Positions 36,201 to 49,300 are shown, numbered from the stretch's first letter. The stretch is DNA of 60,000 bases from Membranipora membranacea (GCA_914767715.1 OU612065.1:24988001-25048000), one strand, 5' to 3'. Notes: generated by a model from the letters alone, not told the origin. Made by a program: numbers and translations.

Positions 36201-39119
36201 GGGAGATTTTCTGGCCCTCCATTATCTTAGCCATGGATGTTAATGAAATTCCATAATGTCGCACTTGCAACCGGTTTTTACTGAGTTGCCCTCTCCTTGC
36301 ACAAGAATCATTTGAGTGGATAACTTCTAATGGTAAAATTACTCCCTGCAAACTTATTGTCATCAAATAAATTTGTGTTCTGATTTTTCAGGAATGGATC
36401 TGTGAAGAAAACTGAACCTATTGTGATAACAGCTCTTACAGGTGGCCAGGAAAAGTCACTACTGACAAATAGACGCGAGTTCATAAAACACATAGAAGAT
36501 ATGCTGAGACAAGACGCCACAAACCCAGTTATCAGGTTAGTATCAAAGCTCAAATACTCGCAGCTTCGGAATGACTAATTACTGATAGGTGTATAATTGC
36601 CTGTGGAAAACTGTTTATAGAGTCAATTTCCATTTTTATGCCAAACTGTACGAGCAAATGATATAATAAATTTAATTGACTGTAGTCAACATTGTGGTGA
36701 ATTTTTCCATAAGAACAGAATTAACAGAACAAATACATTAAAGAAAACAGGTAGTTGTCAACGTGTATTGAGATAAACAAATCTGGTAAACTCATTATTT
36801 TGTCTATTGTTCTGATTATTAGAACTGGTAAGGAGCAGAGTCTGACACCTGAACAAAGTTATAAAATCCTGTGCAGAGCTACTAAAGTATTCAGAGAAGA
36901 ATATCTGGAGAAGCTTGAGCTTGCTCGAGGTGAACTTGACAGACGGTAAGATGACTTGCTCAACTATCCATATATACATCAACTGAGGAACCTTTTAGGT
37001 ACCCAAATGTGCATCATTTCATATTTTCAAATGTTATATATCACAATAATCACAATGTATTTTTTATGCCTACTGTGTTCAAAATTTTGGTACTTGTAAG
37101 ACAGGCTTGTCAATGGGTAGGCAACTCCAAATTTACCCCTTTTTCTTCTTACAAATATATGTGAAGGGTATGTGCCAAAGGTGGGGGGCTTAAAATTAAT
37201 CTCACAGTATCTTTATGTTACACAGTGTGTAGTCATGACAAGTGCTATATAAAGTTTCTTATTGGCCAGTCATTCTGGATTAATTTCCGCGCTTTCGTTC
37301 ATAGTACGTCTTGTGCTCTGCCTTTGACAAATTTTCTTATTTATTTTTAGCGTCAATTCACTTAGAATGCTAAAAGAGCAGCAGTTATCTGAAGTGCAGA
37401 GTCTGAGAGATCAGAAGGAATCACTGACAGACGCTGCCAGAGATTTAGCTGAGAAATATGAGGATGTCTGTGAAACTAATGAGGGTCTCATTAACAGGTT
37501 TGTCTACATATTCTATGTAGCAAAGGTATTTGCTCTGATTGTCTGATGGGAGAGAGAGAGCCAATGCCATGTCAGATAGTGCTTTCCTGTGAATACCTAT
37601 CGGTATTTACAGTGGATGTATTTGCACTTCATCACAATAAGTACTTACTGACCTGGCATTGCTCTCTTTCTTACCAAACAGCCAATCCGGCCAGAGCCAG
37701 CACATTATATACCTCATGAATTATTATCATTGTTATGTTATGCTTCATGTTTATCATACTTCATTTTTTCCATCATGTGTGTGAGTTCTCATTCTCAATA
37801 TTGGTATTGCATTTCACGTCGAGATGTTAGCACTACTCAAAATGCAATATTAGATATAAAGTTTGGTCCAATTTCCCTGTAATGGGAGTTGCTCTCTCTT
37901 GTAGAATGGGAGCATTAAAAATCAAACATTATCGATTGCAACACAGAATAAGAGTCAGTAAGATATGGTGCTGAGAAGTATTAATATCTCTTACACTAAC
38001 ATGATGTATGGTGCTCCATTTACAACCTCATATAGTGGTGACTAACCCTTATTTTTGCATGTTCTCTTTTAATAGAATGGAAGCAGTGATGTCCAGAATC
38101 CAATCATCCATCTCCGATTTGAGTGACGCTGAGCGGAATCTATCTACAGAACTGCAGACAAGACAAGATGAAATGGATAATCTCAGAATGACCCTCGATC
38201 AGGTACATACATCAAATATCAAACATACATACAATACATACATCAAATATCAAAGTTGTCACCTTCTCCACCACATTTGAAGCAAACTGCTGGCACAAGC
38301 GTCCTGTCACCAGCATCATATCTCTATCAAACTCATTTTATAGTTGTCATAAACTCCCACAGGCTAGTATAGGGTCCCGTACCTTGGCAGAAGATCAATT
38401 CCGTCAACCATGATAAAGATTGATTTGGCCTTGATTTCTGACATATTTTGTATTCATGATAAGGAAAGTATAATTGCCTCTTCTCCTCCATGATTCAAGT
38501 TATTCTTCATATTACAGATTAAGAAGAAGCATGATTATCAGAAGGAGGCTCTGAGGAAGAAAACTCTGACCGCTCAGACACTGAGCGACACCCAACTAAA
38601 GCGAATTAATACTATATTATCTGACGAGTAAGTAAAGCTTAAAATTTCTTTGTACTGAAGTTACAGATCGGCCCTGCCAGGGAGTTTGGGACTCCGAACT
38701 GATGTAGCTGTGATCTAAATTACGTCACATGCTATTTTTGTCAGTTATCCTCTCTTGTGCAATAAGACAAGATGTAAAGTAACAGTGCCTTAAAAATACT
38801 GTTTTTGTATGGTTTTTCTGGCTTTGAATCTCTGGCAGATGATGTGCGTTGAATCTTCTTGCTTACATAATGTAACATACTGCATTGTACACCATACGCT
38901 TTGCATTCGCAAAACATCATCATTTCACAATAATGATTGTGAAGGACATTTCATATTACCTCCTACCTTATTTTGTTTCAGTTCAACTAAGCCCACCACT
39001 TTGATAAAGGTGACTAATTGTTTTCCGCAAACTCACAGGTTTATTAATGTATTTATAGATCTCATCAGATATCAGAATTAGTGCATCGTCTACAAGGAAT
39101 CATGTCAGCGTCACAATAA
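30298..39119 (+). CDS. NUP88: Nucleoporin Nup88
   Basis: Fourteen exons: 30298-30489, 30969-31138, 31407-31532, 31888-32109, 33352-33520, 33813-33963, 35194-35292, 35751-35928, 36392-36535, 36823-36945, 37351-37497, 38076-38202, 38518-38627, 39059-39119. All junction phases agree and give 672 residues; human NUP88 has 741. Known Nup88 sits on the cytoplasmic face of the nuclear pore with Nup214 and Nup62 and helps CRM1-dependent export. The first about 480 residues correspond to its beta-propeller (LLCSNPPLF, LALIGDKG, PMAEDNYGSDACD, DRYHCMHSAGVHT, HVICTRPLADC). The rest is coiled coil (ILCRATKVFREEYLEK, RDLAEKYEDV). The ATG has a good context (AAGATGG). Possible poly(A) signals: ATTAAA at 39250 and AATAAA at 39546. 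Confidence 0.95.
32110..33351. other. NUP88 intron 4
   Basis: A 1.2 kb intron without a recognisable exon. It contains the strong hairpin at 33120-33170. Confidence 0.5.
33120..33170. repeat. Perfect 23-base stem hairpin
   Basis: A 23-base arm (33120-33142) and its exact complement (33148-33170) are separated by CTAAC. The centre, CAAGGACTAACTCCTTG, differs by one base from the mini-insertion at 17523-17539. Here the flanks are inverted, not direct, repeats. Confidence 0.75.
33964..35193. other. NUP88 intron 6
   Basis: A 1.2 kb intron with no coding exon seen; it holds the fold-back element at 34883-34953. Confidence 0.5.
34883..34953. repeat. Fold-back repeat, TAGCCTGGG family copy 1
   Basis: The ends TTAGCCTGGGTAGGCTGTC and a right arm complementary at most positions enclose a GC-rich centre with GGGTGG and CCACCC. 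A relative in the opposite orientation lies at 52853-52927. Confidence 0.6.
35386..35433. repeat. Mini-palindrome insertion with perfect 7-base direct repeats
   Basis: A perfect 34-base palindrome apart from its 2-base centre (35393-35426; arms of 16 bases starting CAATGAACTCCC) is flanked by CTGTGTA on both sides (35386-35392 and 35427-35433). It is a type II member, in a NUP88 intron. Confidence 0.8.
38204..38254. repeat. Short direct repeat at a NUP88 donor site
   Basis: ACATACATCAAATATCAAA is present twice, about 30 bases apart, immediately after the exon 12 splice donor at 38203. Confidence 0.7.
38678..38701. repeat. Partial mini-insertion relative
   Basis: CAGGGAGTTTGGGACTCC repeats the left end of the palindrome at 7888 but lacks the matching right end and direct-repeat flanks. 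It lies in the last NUP88 intron. Confidence 0.4.
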
Positions 39120-39780
39120 CGTCAGAATATGTAAGAATCGTAATTACTCTGTAATATGGTGAGAATAAGATTTGCACCGATCTGTAATTATATTGATTGC
39201 AAAGATATTATGTACAAGATGTCACTTATGTATGAGCTTTTTTGTAAATATTAAAAACATATCGTGCTATAATACAAATATACGCAATAGTCTAAACAAG
39301 TCACTGGTTACATAATGTTGAAAAGTTTTCCTTTCTAAAATTGGTCTAATGAACATGACGTCTATTTGGCAGAATGATGAATCAGATTTTCGGGAAGCTT
39401 ATAACTCCTAAATCCCAAGAAGTGTAAAACATTTGGTCAGGTTTTTCTAATTATTACAGGATAAAGAATGTGCCAATATCTGTAAAGAGACCTGTTACAG
39501 ATATTTGTCATCAGTTTTTAGTGGGTTGTTTCATCATATCATATCAATAAACTTGTTATTCAAGTTCCTTTGTATATATCCAAACAGTCACCGAGACAGA
39601 GCACAGCTCACACGGTCCCCAAAGAGCATTTCCATGGCACCCTTAGAAATTCACTCATAATCAAAATTAAAAATTTATATCTCACTAAGCTTATCATGGT
39701 GTGATCATAGGCGCATTACATAAGGCGTCAGTCAAATCGGCTTGGTCTCTGCTCGGCGTTACATTCATATCTGAAACAAG
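39120..39780. other. NUP88 3' end to first K2P gene
   Basis: The NUP88 3' UTR with ATTAAA (39250-39255) and AATAAA (39546-39551), followed by the upstream region of the first potassium channel gene. No other gene was seen. Confidence 0.6.
39546..39551 (+). terminator. Candidate poly(A) signal of NUP88
   Basis: AATAAA lies 427 bases after the NUP88 stop; the variant ATTAAA at 39250-39255 is nearer. Confidence 0.5.
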
Positions 39781-42700
39781 ATGGCAGCTCCTGACAATGA
39801 GCCAAAAGAGCATAGTTTCATGAGTGCTGTCAATAAGGTAGGTAACTTTGATGTAGGTGCATTGTATATCACATTCACTATGAGTTAGAATGTGGTGAAC
39901 TTTGTGGCATATAGCTTCTCAAATATTTGTTGTATCAAGTTTTTAGCTTTTCCCCAATGTCAATGAGTATTTATGCAGTACCATGCATTAGACATTCCTG
40001 TTTTCTTGAATATGTGTATATTCTATATATTGCTTGGTGGCGGTGAAACTTGTATGGTTCATATATCATAAAGCTCTTGTCTATCCATTGCACACTCTAT
40101 GTATTCTCTCTATTCACTAACAGGCAGGCGATGGCGGGACAAAGCCTAGCTTTATGGATGCGATTGAAAAGGTACAAACGGAATCTCTAGCAAACAAAAA
40201 AGCCAAGAGATTATGTACCAAGGTTGGTAAGTTCCTGCTTGTCACAGTCGGACTGCTAGCTATTAACTGTGGTTATCTGGTAGGTGGCGCTTATCTCTTC
40301 AAGTACCTGGAGATAACTAACGAACAGCAGAACTGCAGAGAAGCGAGATCCCAGTATGAGGAAGCTAGATCAACATCTGTAGGAGGTTTGTCCTTGAATT
40401 ATATCTGTCTCCTGAGACTTTTATTGGATTTTGAAAAAATGATATCGTTAAATGTTTGATGTTTGAATCAAATCTGGGAGAGATAACTCACATCAATGTT
40501 GCCAGGGTTTGTAACAGAAAGAATGATTGGATGGTTTTCACAGTTATATCTTTACTTTCACCACATTGATAACCAAGTGAAAACCAGGCAACGGTGGACG
40601 AATTTAAACTTCTTAAGTTACTACACTTTTCTACTCAGGTGCCACCAAGCAATGTTGGATGAATTCCAATTTCTTAAGTTGTTACACTTTTCTTCACAGG
40701 TGCCATAGACTGGACCTACAAACTAGCAGGTATGGAGGAGGTAGGTAATGATGTCTTGCAGGAGATGGCTGTAAGTCTGAAGGCTAACCTACATGACTAT
40801 GCTAAGACTGTACACAGTACTGGTTATGACTGGAGAACTGACTGTGATGATCTCGGAGAAGATTCCGGAGATTGGACACTCTCAAATAGCTTGGTGTATG
40901 CCCTGACCATATCCACGACAATCGGTAAGGGTGCTTCCCAGATGTATAGTAATGATGTATCCTGTCTTTACAAGCGTTGTTCCCCCATCGAATGGAGCTG
41001 GTCAAGACAGGCTAGTAATGATGTACCAAGAATTAACTGTGTGATTTTATTAGATAATTGATATAATGTTCATTTTGGACTCTTTAGCAATATTGGAGGA
41101 TGATGACATTAGTGACAATTTGTTCTGAAAGAGTATGTAGCTGCTGTCTTATGTCTAATCATGAAAATTATTTACTTACATTGTACGCATGAAAATACAA
41201 ACCCTATTTTGTATGCTTATGATTGTTTATTATAATACTCTACAGGGTATGGAGCTATTTCACCTGGTACAGCACAGGGAAGAGGCATTACCATCATCTA
41301 TGCTATAATTGGTATTCCTCTGTTCCTGCTGTTCTTGGCTAATATTGGAGACACTCTGGCGTCTGGGTTTAAGATGTTCTACTGGTCAGCTTGCTGCTGT
41401 GGCTGCTGCCGTAAGAAGAAACCTACAGCAGAGAAGGATGAGGTGAGAATCACATAAAAACGATTAAGTCATATACAAAAAGGAAGAAATGGCAAACTTC
41501 ACTCATAGCTCCATGACTTTACATTGTCTCATTTTAGTAATAAAATATTTCTGGGACTGTTAGAGCAAAGGAGAAGATGCCATTATGTATGGTACTGTAT
41601 CCATAGAATATCCTATATTTATTACTTTGTTTGTTCACTGGAATATCATTTGGTTTCAATGATGCCCATGCCAATAATACAGGCATGAGCATAAAATATA
41701 ATTCTTATGTTATCATATACGGCAATGATGGTGTCATATGAAAGCGTGGAATTGCCAATAATTAACTAAAATGTTTACAAATTTACTGCAGAATTTTGTT
41801 TAAGGTTTCAGTATATTTTTCATTTAGGATGATGAATCAGTCCATGCCATGAGGGTCACTAAGAATCATATCTCAAGCCATAAAGATGATGACAACGATG
41901 AAGAGGATCCCAAAGAAGGCTTTGATGAAGACATCACTGTGCCCCTCACTGTTTCCATGGCACTGCTTGTTGGTAAATATGGCTAAGTATATATACATTT
42001 TTATTTGCATCCTCCATCATCCAAAGATGTTCTCCCATATGTGCAAAAAAGAAACAAAAAAAACAACCAAAATAAAATCAAGGGAATAAATTTCAAATTC
42101 AATGAAACCAAATGGTTTGGCAAATTATTGTATTTAATAAATTGCGAACAATACTTTATTCTTTTGCTTGCGGAATTTGTGCTTTGCTCAATAAAATTAA
42201 AGTCTAATGATGCTTATACTAATTGGCTATAGAGAGATAATGTAATGTCTACTTTTGTTTTAGCATGTATAATTCTTGGAGGTGTGATATTCCAAGCTAC
42301 CGAGAAGGTCTCGCAGCAGTGGACATATATCGACTCGATCTACTTTAGTTTTGTAACTGTCTCCACTCTTGGGTTTGGAGATCTAGTGCCCGACATTGAC
42401 CTAAAGAGTAGTACAGGCATCAGCAAACTCATCACTGTTATGGCGTTTATAACTATCGGTAAATATTTTTTGACCTAGGTTCAAGATTTCTTGATTAAGT
42501 CAATGCTCTGTTAACAATTGTGGTGCAGAATCCTGCAGCCCTCGATATCAGTAATGCAAAAAAATTGATACTGAGTACATTTTTTAGGACTTTGTCATTA
42601 TCAACATCAAACCTACCATTTGCCATCTTCAACAGAATCGTCATCGATTTTACTTTCAATGGTAAATGATAGCAGCTCCGTTTTTTTGCACTAGATAGAG

Positions 42701-43198
42701 TACATTTTACTTTACCTACCACTCAGGACTTTTATCTCATATTTTCCATCGATAATAAGTGGTTCTTCTCTTACAATTGTAGGCATGGCTACCATCTCAA
42801 TGTGTTTTCAACTGATGGCTGATGAGTTTGTGGCGAAGATAACATGGATCGGGCAAAAGTGTGGTATAAAGAAAAAGCTACAGACTCTAGAGGAATCGGC
42901 TGAAGGAGATGATGGGGATGCAGGCATTAGCATCAAACAGGCCAGCCGCCCAGGTTCTGCTATGAGTAGGAGACTCTCCCTTAGGGGCTCATTTAAGGGA
43001 GGGCGTGGGCGTCTCCTACGTAGACAGAGCACAACGCTCAAACGCCAGGCTACCAACCTTAGCACGCAAAAAGCCAACTCCCAACTTGCCTCTCCATCTA
43101 CAAAACCAAAAACTAGAATAAATGTTTCTAGAGATGGGAGAGGCTCTGTATCACCTAGAACGCCTAGAAGGCCACACGCTGAACCTCAGGTGAACTAG
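39781..43198 (+). CDS. Two-pore-domain potassium channel, first of three (K2P-A)
   Basis: Seven exons: 39781-39837, 40124-40385, 40700-40924, 41246-41442, 41828-41972, 42264-42458, 42783-43198; 498 residues. K2P channels are dimers of subunits with four membrane spans and two pore loops and carry background K+ current. Visible: M1 ([18 protein letters not shown]), extracellular cap with the conserved Cys (EQQNCREA), first filter TTIGYG, M2, a Cys cluster CCCGCC just inside the membrane, an acidic M2-M3 loop, M3, second filter TLGFGD, M4 ([14 protein letters not shown]) and a long basic, Ser/Thr-rich tail ([20 protein letters not shown]) with possible basophilic kinase sites. The exon 2 donor (G|GTTTGT) is weaker than the others and was chosen by frame. 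It resembles invertebrate TWK/TRESK-type channels, but the subfamily is not certain. Confidence 0.9.
40574..40701. repeat. Tandem duplication of 61 bases carrying a splice acceptor
   Basis: Two diverged copies end in TCTACTCAG|GTGCCA (acceptor at 40637-40638) and TCTTCACAG|GTGCCA (40698-40699). Only the second keeps the K2P-A frame, since the spacing of 61 is not a multiple of three. Confidence 0.75.
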
Positions 43199-44092
43199 AG
43201 TTTGCACGCATAGACGCTAGCTGACAGATTCTAAACTGAATCGTCTTTAAGTGTATGCTTACACTCTATTAATTTTTAATGAAGTATGACGTAATACATC
43301 ACTGCAAGTGCAGATGTACAGACCAGTGAGATCAATTAGTGCGGCCTAAGTCTGTTGGAGATGGCCTTCTCATTGTTGACACTCAATCACCATGCTGTTG
43401 TGTTGGACTGGTTGACCACGGTACATTATATACTAAGCAGAATAGTAAATTACTCTGCTGCTGTTATCTTTAACCACCAAGAAATCTCTGATATATCTGT
43501 AACATAAGATTGAATCAATATTTTCCATATTACAGTCTTAATTAATTTCTTTTAGGTTGTAACCTACTTGAGAAATAAGCTTCTATACTTTTATTATATG
43601 CAGTGTTTCGCCGCACTGCACCACAGTAGTATCAACTTGCAATTCCTCGCGTCGGTTTCTCAGTATAGGTATGTGTCGCTCATAATTGTGGTTCGTTGGC
43701 TTTGAACACTGCCGCTGGATTTCTAAAGCTCCTCCTTTGACAGTTAAGCTCAAGTGAGTTGACATTTTCTGATGAGTTTTGGTGTAGCATACCTTGCCTG
43801 TTCTTTATACCTTTATTTTTATTTCACTATTAATTTTGTTACCAACCCGTTTTCTTTCTGTTATGGAATCAATACTGTTTGGCTCACAAACATAACAGTA
43901 TGTATTGCTCAGTGATCTATGCAGTATTACACTAAACTACCTAACATGTGGATCGCAAACAAGCATTCTTTACCATTTCTTTTACCTTATATGTAATTCA
44001 ATTCATGAATTCCTTTGCAACATTTATTTAGATACTGCGAAAGCCAATCCAGAGCTTGCGTGCACATTTACATACTGCTTATTTTATGATTA

Positions 44093-44098
44093 AATAAA
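44093..44098 (+). terminator. Candidate poly(A) signal of K2P-A
   Basis: AATAAA lies about 0.9 kb after the K2P-A stop. The 3' UTR could end earlier with a variant signal. Confidence 0.35.
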
Positions 44099-45378
44099 CC
44101 TAGTTTGCCATATTCCTCTCTGCGTTATACTTGTTCAAATTTACATCTTTCCCGTCGTCTGTGGCGTTGCTTACTTTTAGTCAAATATTGTAATTTTCTG
44201 CTCGTAAGCTTTCACAGGCTCAGTTAAATTATGGCGCAGGTGTTCATCTTTACTTTTTGTTATGATGAAAACTTAGAGTCGTTGATTTTCCTGTTATAAA
44301 AAGGTTACGGGACTATCAGTGATGATGAACAAATTTTTAAGAAGCATGATGAATCTACCTTTGTGCATGCATGAGCAATACATAAACTCAGCTTCACATT
44401 ATTTTAATAATGCCAGAGACTAACAACATACATGGTGCGCGGTGCATTCTGACAAAGATTTTCAATTTTTCATGACATATTTTCCTCATTTGGTGAAAAA
44501 TTACTCAAACACTCTTGCATAAAAATTATCTCCTGGCAAAACCAGCAAAAATAGAAATGCCCGTTATTATTCAGCGATTGGTTGGCAGCAAACCGCCTGC
44601 AATAAGCACATTCAAACGTACCGTAGCATTGAAGAAGTGAAACCCTTTACTGAATAAGCTACTAGATCAGTCCATAAGAATTTATTTTAATAATATATAA
44701 TTTAATCCTCAAGGGATCTGGTTCAATGGTGATGTTAGCAAGCCTTGCACTTACTGTTGAATGTTCAAGTTCTCTAACCTAACTCGTAGGACTACATCAA
44801 ACATTGCCTTCCATATCATCATCCTGATCCTGCACCATGCATAAGGAAATGCAATGGTATACATGTTTGCCAGTATGCAATGATACCAGTTTTGAAAATC
44901 CAGTGGATCAGTTTTTTTGGTTCCAAACCGGAGACGTTTCGTAAAATAAAATTCAATATTCATAACTAGATAACACGTTTTTATGCATCTCGTTGCTTGC
45001 ACATTGTACCAACGCTGTATGCTTTGTTGAAGGACATAATTTATAGAACAAGGTGAACACCCTGGATTTTTAATGACTATATAACATTTACACGATATAC
45101 ACTAGATTGATGGTTGAGTTTCGCCAAATAAAAGTGGAAAAAAATAGATAGAGTTTCCTCCTCCTCCTCAAAGACGATTATCCTGCCTTTTATCAAAATA
45201 GCACAATGCCATGACATGACGTCTTTCGAAACCAATATTTTCAGAATCAGTGTTCGATTAGCTTTCCAACGATAAATAAAATTCCAAGACCAATTCAGTC
45301 AACGTTGGTATTAAAATCTCAAGCCAGTTGGGGACTTTTTTCTTTCGCACATACTTCACCCATCTAGAGTAATACTCA

Positions 45379-45413
45379 GTATTACCAATGAACTCCCTCT
45401 TCATTGGTATTAC
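45379..45413. repeat. Mini-palindrome insertion with perfect 7-base direct repeats
   Basis: A 21-base palindrome (45386-45406; CAATGAA, centre CTCCCTC, TTCATTG) is flanked by GTATTAC on both sides (45379-45385 and 45407-45413). It shares its first 14 bases with the copy at 35393. Confidence 0.8.
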
Positions 45414-45750
45414 GCTCCTGGCTCGAATAGAGAGTTTCATATAGTTCTAAATAATTGATGAACATGGGGAATGATGTATTCCCTGAAGAAAAAATTCACC
45501 ATTTTTTGCAGGCTTGAAGTGGTTAAAATTGGTGCAAGCTTAAATTATGTAAACCCTGATATAGTGGAATCTGGCCAATGTTTTCTCCTCTAAGGTAATA
45601 GAATAGTATCACTCAACACCTTATTTACTCTTTTACGTAATTTTATCATGTACGCCGGTCAGCTGAAAAAAATCACTCAGCCGCTAAGCTTCACCGACCT
45701 ACACTAATTGTTTGGTTTCTTTCTTTATGTGAAGACAACTCAGTTGTATC

Positions 45751-45799
45751 TTGTAAATCATGAAGAAAGCATGGATTGTAAATCATGAAGAAAGCATGG
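45751..45799. repeat. 25-base tandem duplication
   Basis: The unit TTGTAAATCATGAAGAAAGC plus ATGGA is repeated at once without mismatch over 24 bases, so the duplication is recent. Confidence 0.8.
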
Positions 45800-46355
45800 T
45801 AAGAGATGTCATGTGTTTATCTGGCATGCATACGACTATTTCTAGATGTTTTACCATTTCAACGTCATTTGCACTTCATAATGCATTGCACTGCTAGGTA
45901 ATAACAATGTCATCATTATCGTACCGGAGTTTAGGTGAAATATGAAAGAGAATGCTATGCCTCAAAAATCAATTCTCAATGCCTTGTCCACCATGTTTTT
46001 TCATTCAGTTTATATTGTATATCATATATTGGGTTGTTTTCATATCACTATGACAAATGTGATATAAAACCTATAACATCGTCAATGGCAGAATGATTAA
46101 TTATGCAACAACTTAGAAATGCGGTTCATCGACAGAAAAACCCTATTGTTAGCTTAACCAATTCAACTGCTGACAGATCAATATTCCTTCGTTTAGCTTG
46201 ATATCGGCACCAAATACTGTGGTCAAATCATAATGCTACCAGATTAACCATTCTAGCTGTCATGTAACAAAACTAACTGACTAATTTGTTCGATTGAACA
46301 TAAATACTGCTAAATTAATCTTGTTTACTGGGGGACAGCATATCACAGAGTTAAG

Positions 46356-49300
46356 ATGGAGCAGGTAATTAATTGCTATATACATCCATTCAATTAATTA
46401 GTCTTACCATCACCCCTTTGTTTATCCAGCGGGTCGTCGTGTTAATTTGTCTACGTGGGTTATAATTCTCTGAATTATTGTTATACATACAGTTTTCATC
46501 CCTTGGGCCCTCTTGCTTTTGTTTTCGGTTAATGAAATATCATCTCGGAATAACCAGATAGGTATTTAGATATTTCAAACTTCATTTTACCACTGTAGTC
46601 AAAGGAAAAGAAGCTTTGGAAGAATGCCACAAACCATATAATGGCAGAGAGAGTTGTTATCGAAGCCATCAGAGAGGAGCGGGAGAGGAAGAGAAAGAGC
46701 AAACGCTTCAGAAAAGCGTGCATAAGAGTTCTCAAATTCTTCTTGTCCACAGCTGGATTATTCATCATCAATATAGCTGTTTTGTTCCTGGGAGCATTCA
46801 TCTTCAAACATCTTGAACTGACCAATGAGATAGAGGGATGTAAGAACTCTCGGAACGATTATGAGGAAGCCGAGAATGCTACTCTGATTTTGCTCATGGA
46901 TATGGCCCAGCGGATGGACGGGATCGGATCTCTGTCCTCGCAGGGCAAACAAGAGGTCGTAGATGAGTTCCAGGGCTATCTCGAAGCATTTGCACTTTCT
47001 GTATTGGATACAGGATATGATGTCAGCCTCGATTGTGATATGCTTGGTGAGCCCGGAGGTCCTGAACCTGACTGGTCTCTCACAGGATCCCTTGTGTTCG
47101 CTGTCACAGTCACTACAACCATAGGTATGAGATAGGCTAAAATTGTAATTTGTTTGTAGATGTTTGAATTTAAAACATTTTCCAAAGGCGTTGGTACCTA
47201 AACCTCATTAATTTGGCATCAAAGGCATCGTTTTACTGAACCAACTCGCAGGACTGTCAATCAAATTTGTCTACTTTTGCAAAGCTAAAAATGTGGCAGG
47301 TGGCTCTAGTGTAGTACGCGCTCAGGACCCATTCTGCTGGAATTTCATTGTCAGGCTGTCCCGTAGCTGTTCATAATTTGACTTGCAGTTTCTTATGTCA
47401 TTTACGAAAGAAAGCAGACAAAAGAGGCGTTTTCCACTTGTGCTTCCCACACACTATTTAATTCTCAAAATTTCTGTGTCCATTTTAGGTTATGGCGCCA
47501 TTGCTCCAGCCACAAAGTGGGGTAGGCTAGTGTGTATTGCCTATGCAGTTATTGGTATCCCTACATTCATGTTGTTCTTGGCCAAGATTGGTGAAGTGTT
47601 AGCCAACCTGTTCAGGGTGACATACTCGACTGTGTGCTGCTGTGGATGCTGCAGAAAGGATCCAGAAAAGGAAAAGACAGCTGTAAGTGACATATTTATA
47701 AGCTGAGCAAGATCAACCATTTTCCTTCTTAATGTGTATCAATTCCATTTACGTTTATCAATATACACTATGTTATTTGGCAGACAATATCATCCTATTA
47801 TTCCATAACGTGCCAAAGAAATTACAGCAAAAGTTTGGGGGTGGGAAGAGAAAAACTATAATGTCTAGTGTTTGAAAAATTGATTGGTTTACCATATTAT
47901 AATGTCTTCGCAAGAAGACAGAGACTACATTTGATGAGAGCTGTACAGAAAAAAACGCCAACATTCTTACACAATGCTGGGTGTTTTTGAGTTAAAAGTT
48001 ATCGTAACTGAGGGTCAAACTCATAGAGTTGTTATTTCTGTCACTTAGGAAGAGGAGGAAGAGGAGGAGGCTTACATACAGAAACATGCGGCAGTTTGGA
48101 GGATAGATCCTGAGACGGGACGACCGATACCACCGTCAGAAGAGGACGCTATAAACGAGGAAGAGGAAGCAGAAGAGGAGGAGGAAGAGGAGGAGGAGGA
48201 TGAAGAGGAGCTCACTGTACCTCTCACCATCTCCGTCATAGTTCTCTTCAGTAGGTGTTAATACCAATCAACATCTGGTATTTGCCTAATGAGATCATGT
48301 CCCTTTTAATTGAAACTGTATACTAATTTTGATATGTTGTTGAATTTTCATGGCACAGAATGCTTATACATGATATCTGGTAGATTGGTAAGCTTTTACT
48401 AGCTCTGATGTTCATCAGTCCGGGTGCTTCCATATTGTAATAGTCACTCAGCCTCAAACCCTTTTTTTCTGGCATTGAGAAAGACATACTAATAATCTCA
48501 TCCGAGATTTTTATCCTTGTTACACACAATCATTTGTCCACATCTATAACATCAGTATCATCATATTTAGTGACACTTGTGTTCCTGTTATACTTGCAGT
48601 GTTTATCATTGGCGGAGCTTTTATGTTCTGGCAATTTGAGGAAGATTGGACACTCCTCATGTCTGTATACTACTGTGCAATAACAGCTACAACCATCGGG
48701 TTTGGAGACCTGGTGCCGAACACAAGCCTGCAAAACAGCGGTGGTTTGTTCAAGGCTTTAGCCACCATCTTATACATCACATTCAGTAAGTCTTTATAAT
48801 CAAGGGCTAGAAAAGTTCGGATTAATTTTAGGGTTACAGTGTTGTTTGAGTCTCGCAAATTTTTGAAGACAAAATAGAACAGTTCCTCCACTATATATTT
48901 CATCTAATATAAGGGGATTTTAGCAAATATTATTACCAGCAAAAAGTGTATAAACACAGAAGTGGCCTAATGGTTTGGTGTATACAGTCTGCCTGCTAAG
49001 AGACATTGCTGACTTGCAATATAATCCCAATAAAAACTTGGATACTAATATTGATCGCCTACTGTTGGTCCAATATGTCAAATAGGCATTGTATGTGGGG
49101 CAGCTGAATAAAACGTAACAAAACACAAAACAAGCCAGAAGCTGGAATCGGGTTTATATATCTTCCTGAATGCTCAATGCTTAAATACTCTTCTCGAATG
49201 GTCGCTGCTTGATGAATAATTTTAGAAAAAAACTTTCTGTTTAGTTATACTACACCCACTCCTACTAGATCAGTCAATTGGTACAATAGAAACAAAACAA

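Larger units (their letters stand above)
43199..46355. other. Intergenic region K2P-A to K2P-B
   Basis: A 3.2 kb stretch in which I recognise no gene on either strand. It contains a candidate K2P-A poly(A) signal (44093-44098), a type II mini-insertion (45379-45413) and a 25-base tandem duplication (45751-45799). Confidence 0.55.

Noticed and set aside
38809-39081. Open frame overlapping the last NUP88 exon
   Set aside because: It is in a different frame from the final exon, which ends NUP88 correctly at 39119.
40496-40708. Open frame in the K2P-A intron
   Set aside because: It crosses the duplicated acceptor, resembles no protein, and is explained by intron sequence.
42808-43077. Minus-strand frame over the K2P-A tail
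   Set aside because: It is antisense to a well-supported coding exon with clear M4 and basic tail.
46616-46816. Second plus-strand frame over the K2P-B M1 exon
   Set aside because: It is a shadow frame of the real exon, which shows M1, the cap cysteine and the first pore.
48049-48235. GAG/GAA microsatellite mistaken for simple repeat
   Set aside because: It is coding: it supplies the acidic loop of K2P-B with correct splice sites and a matching region in K2P-C.
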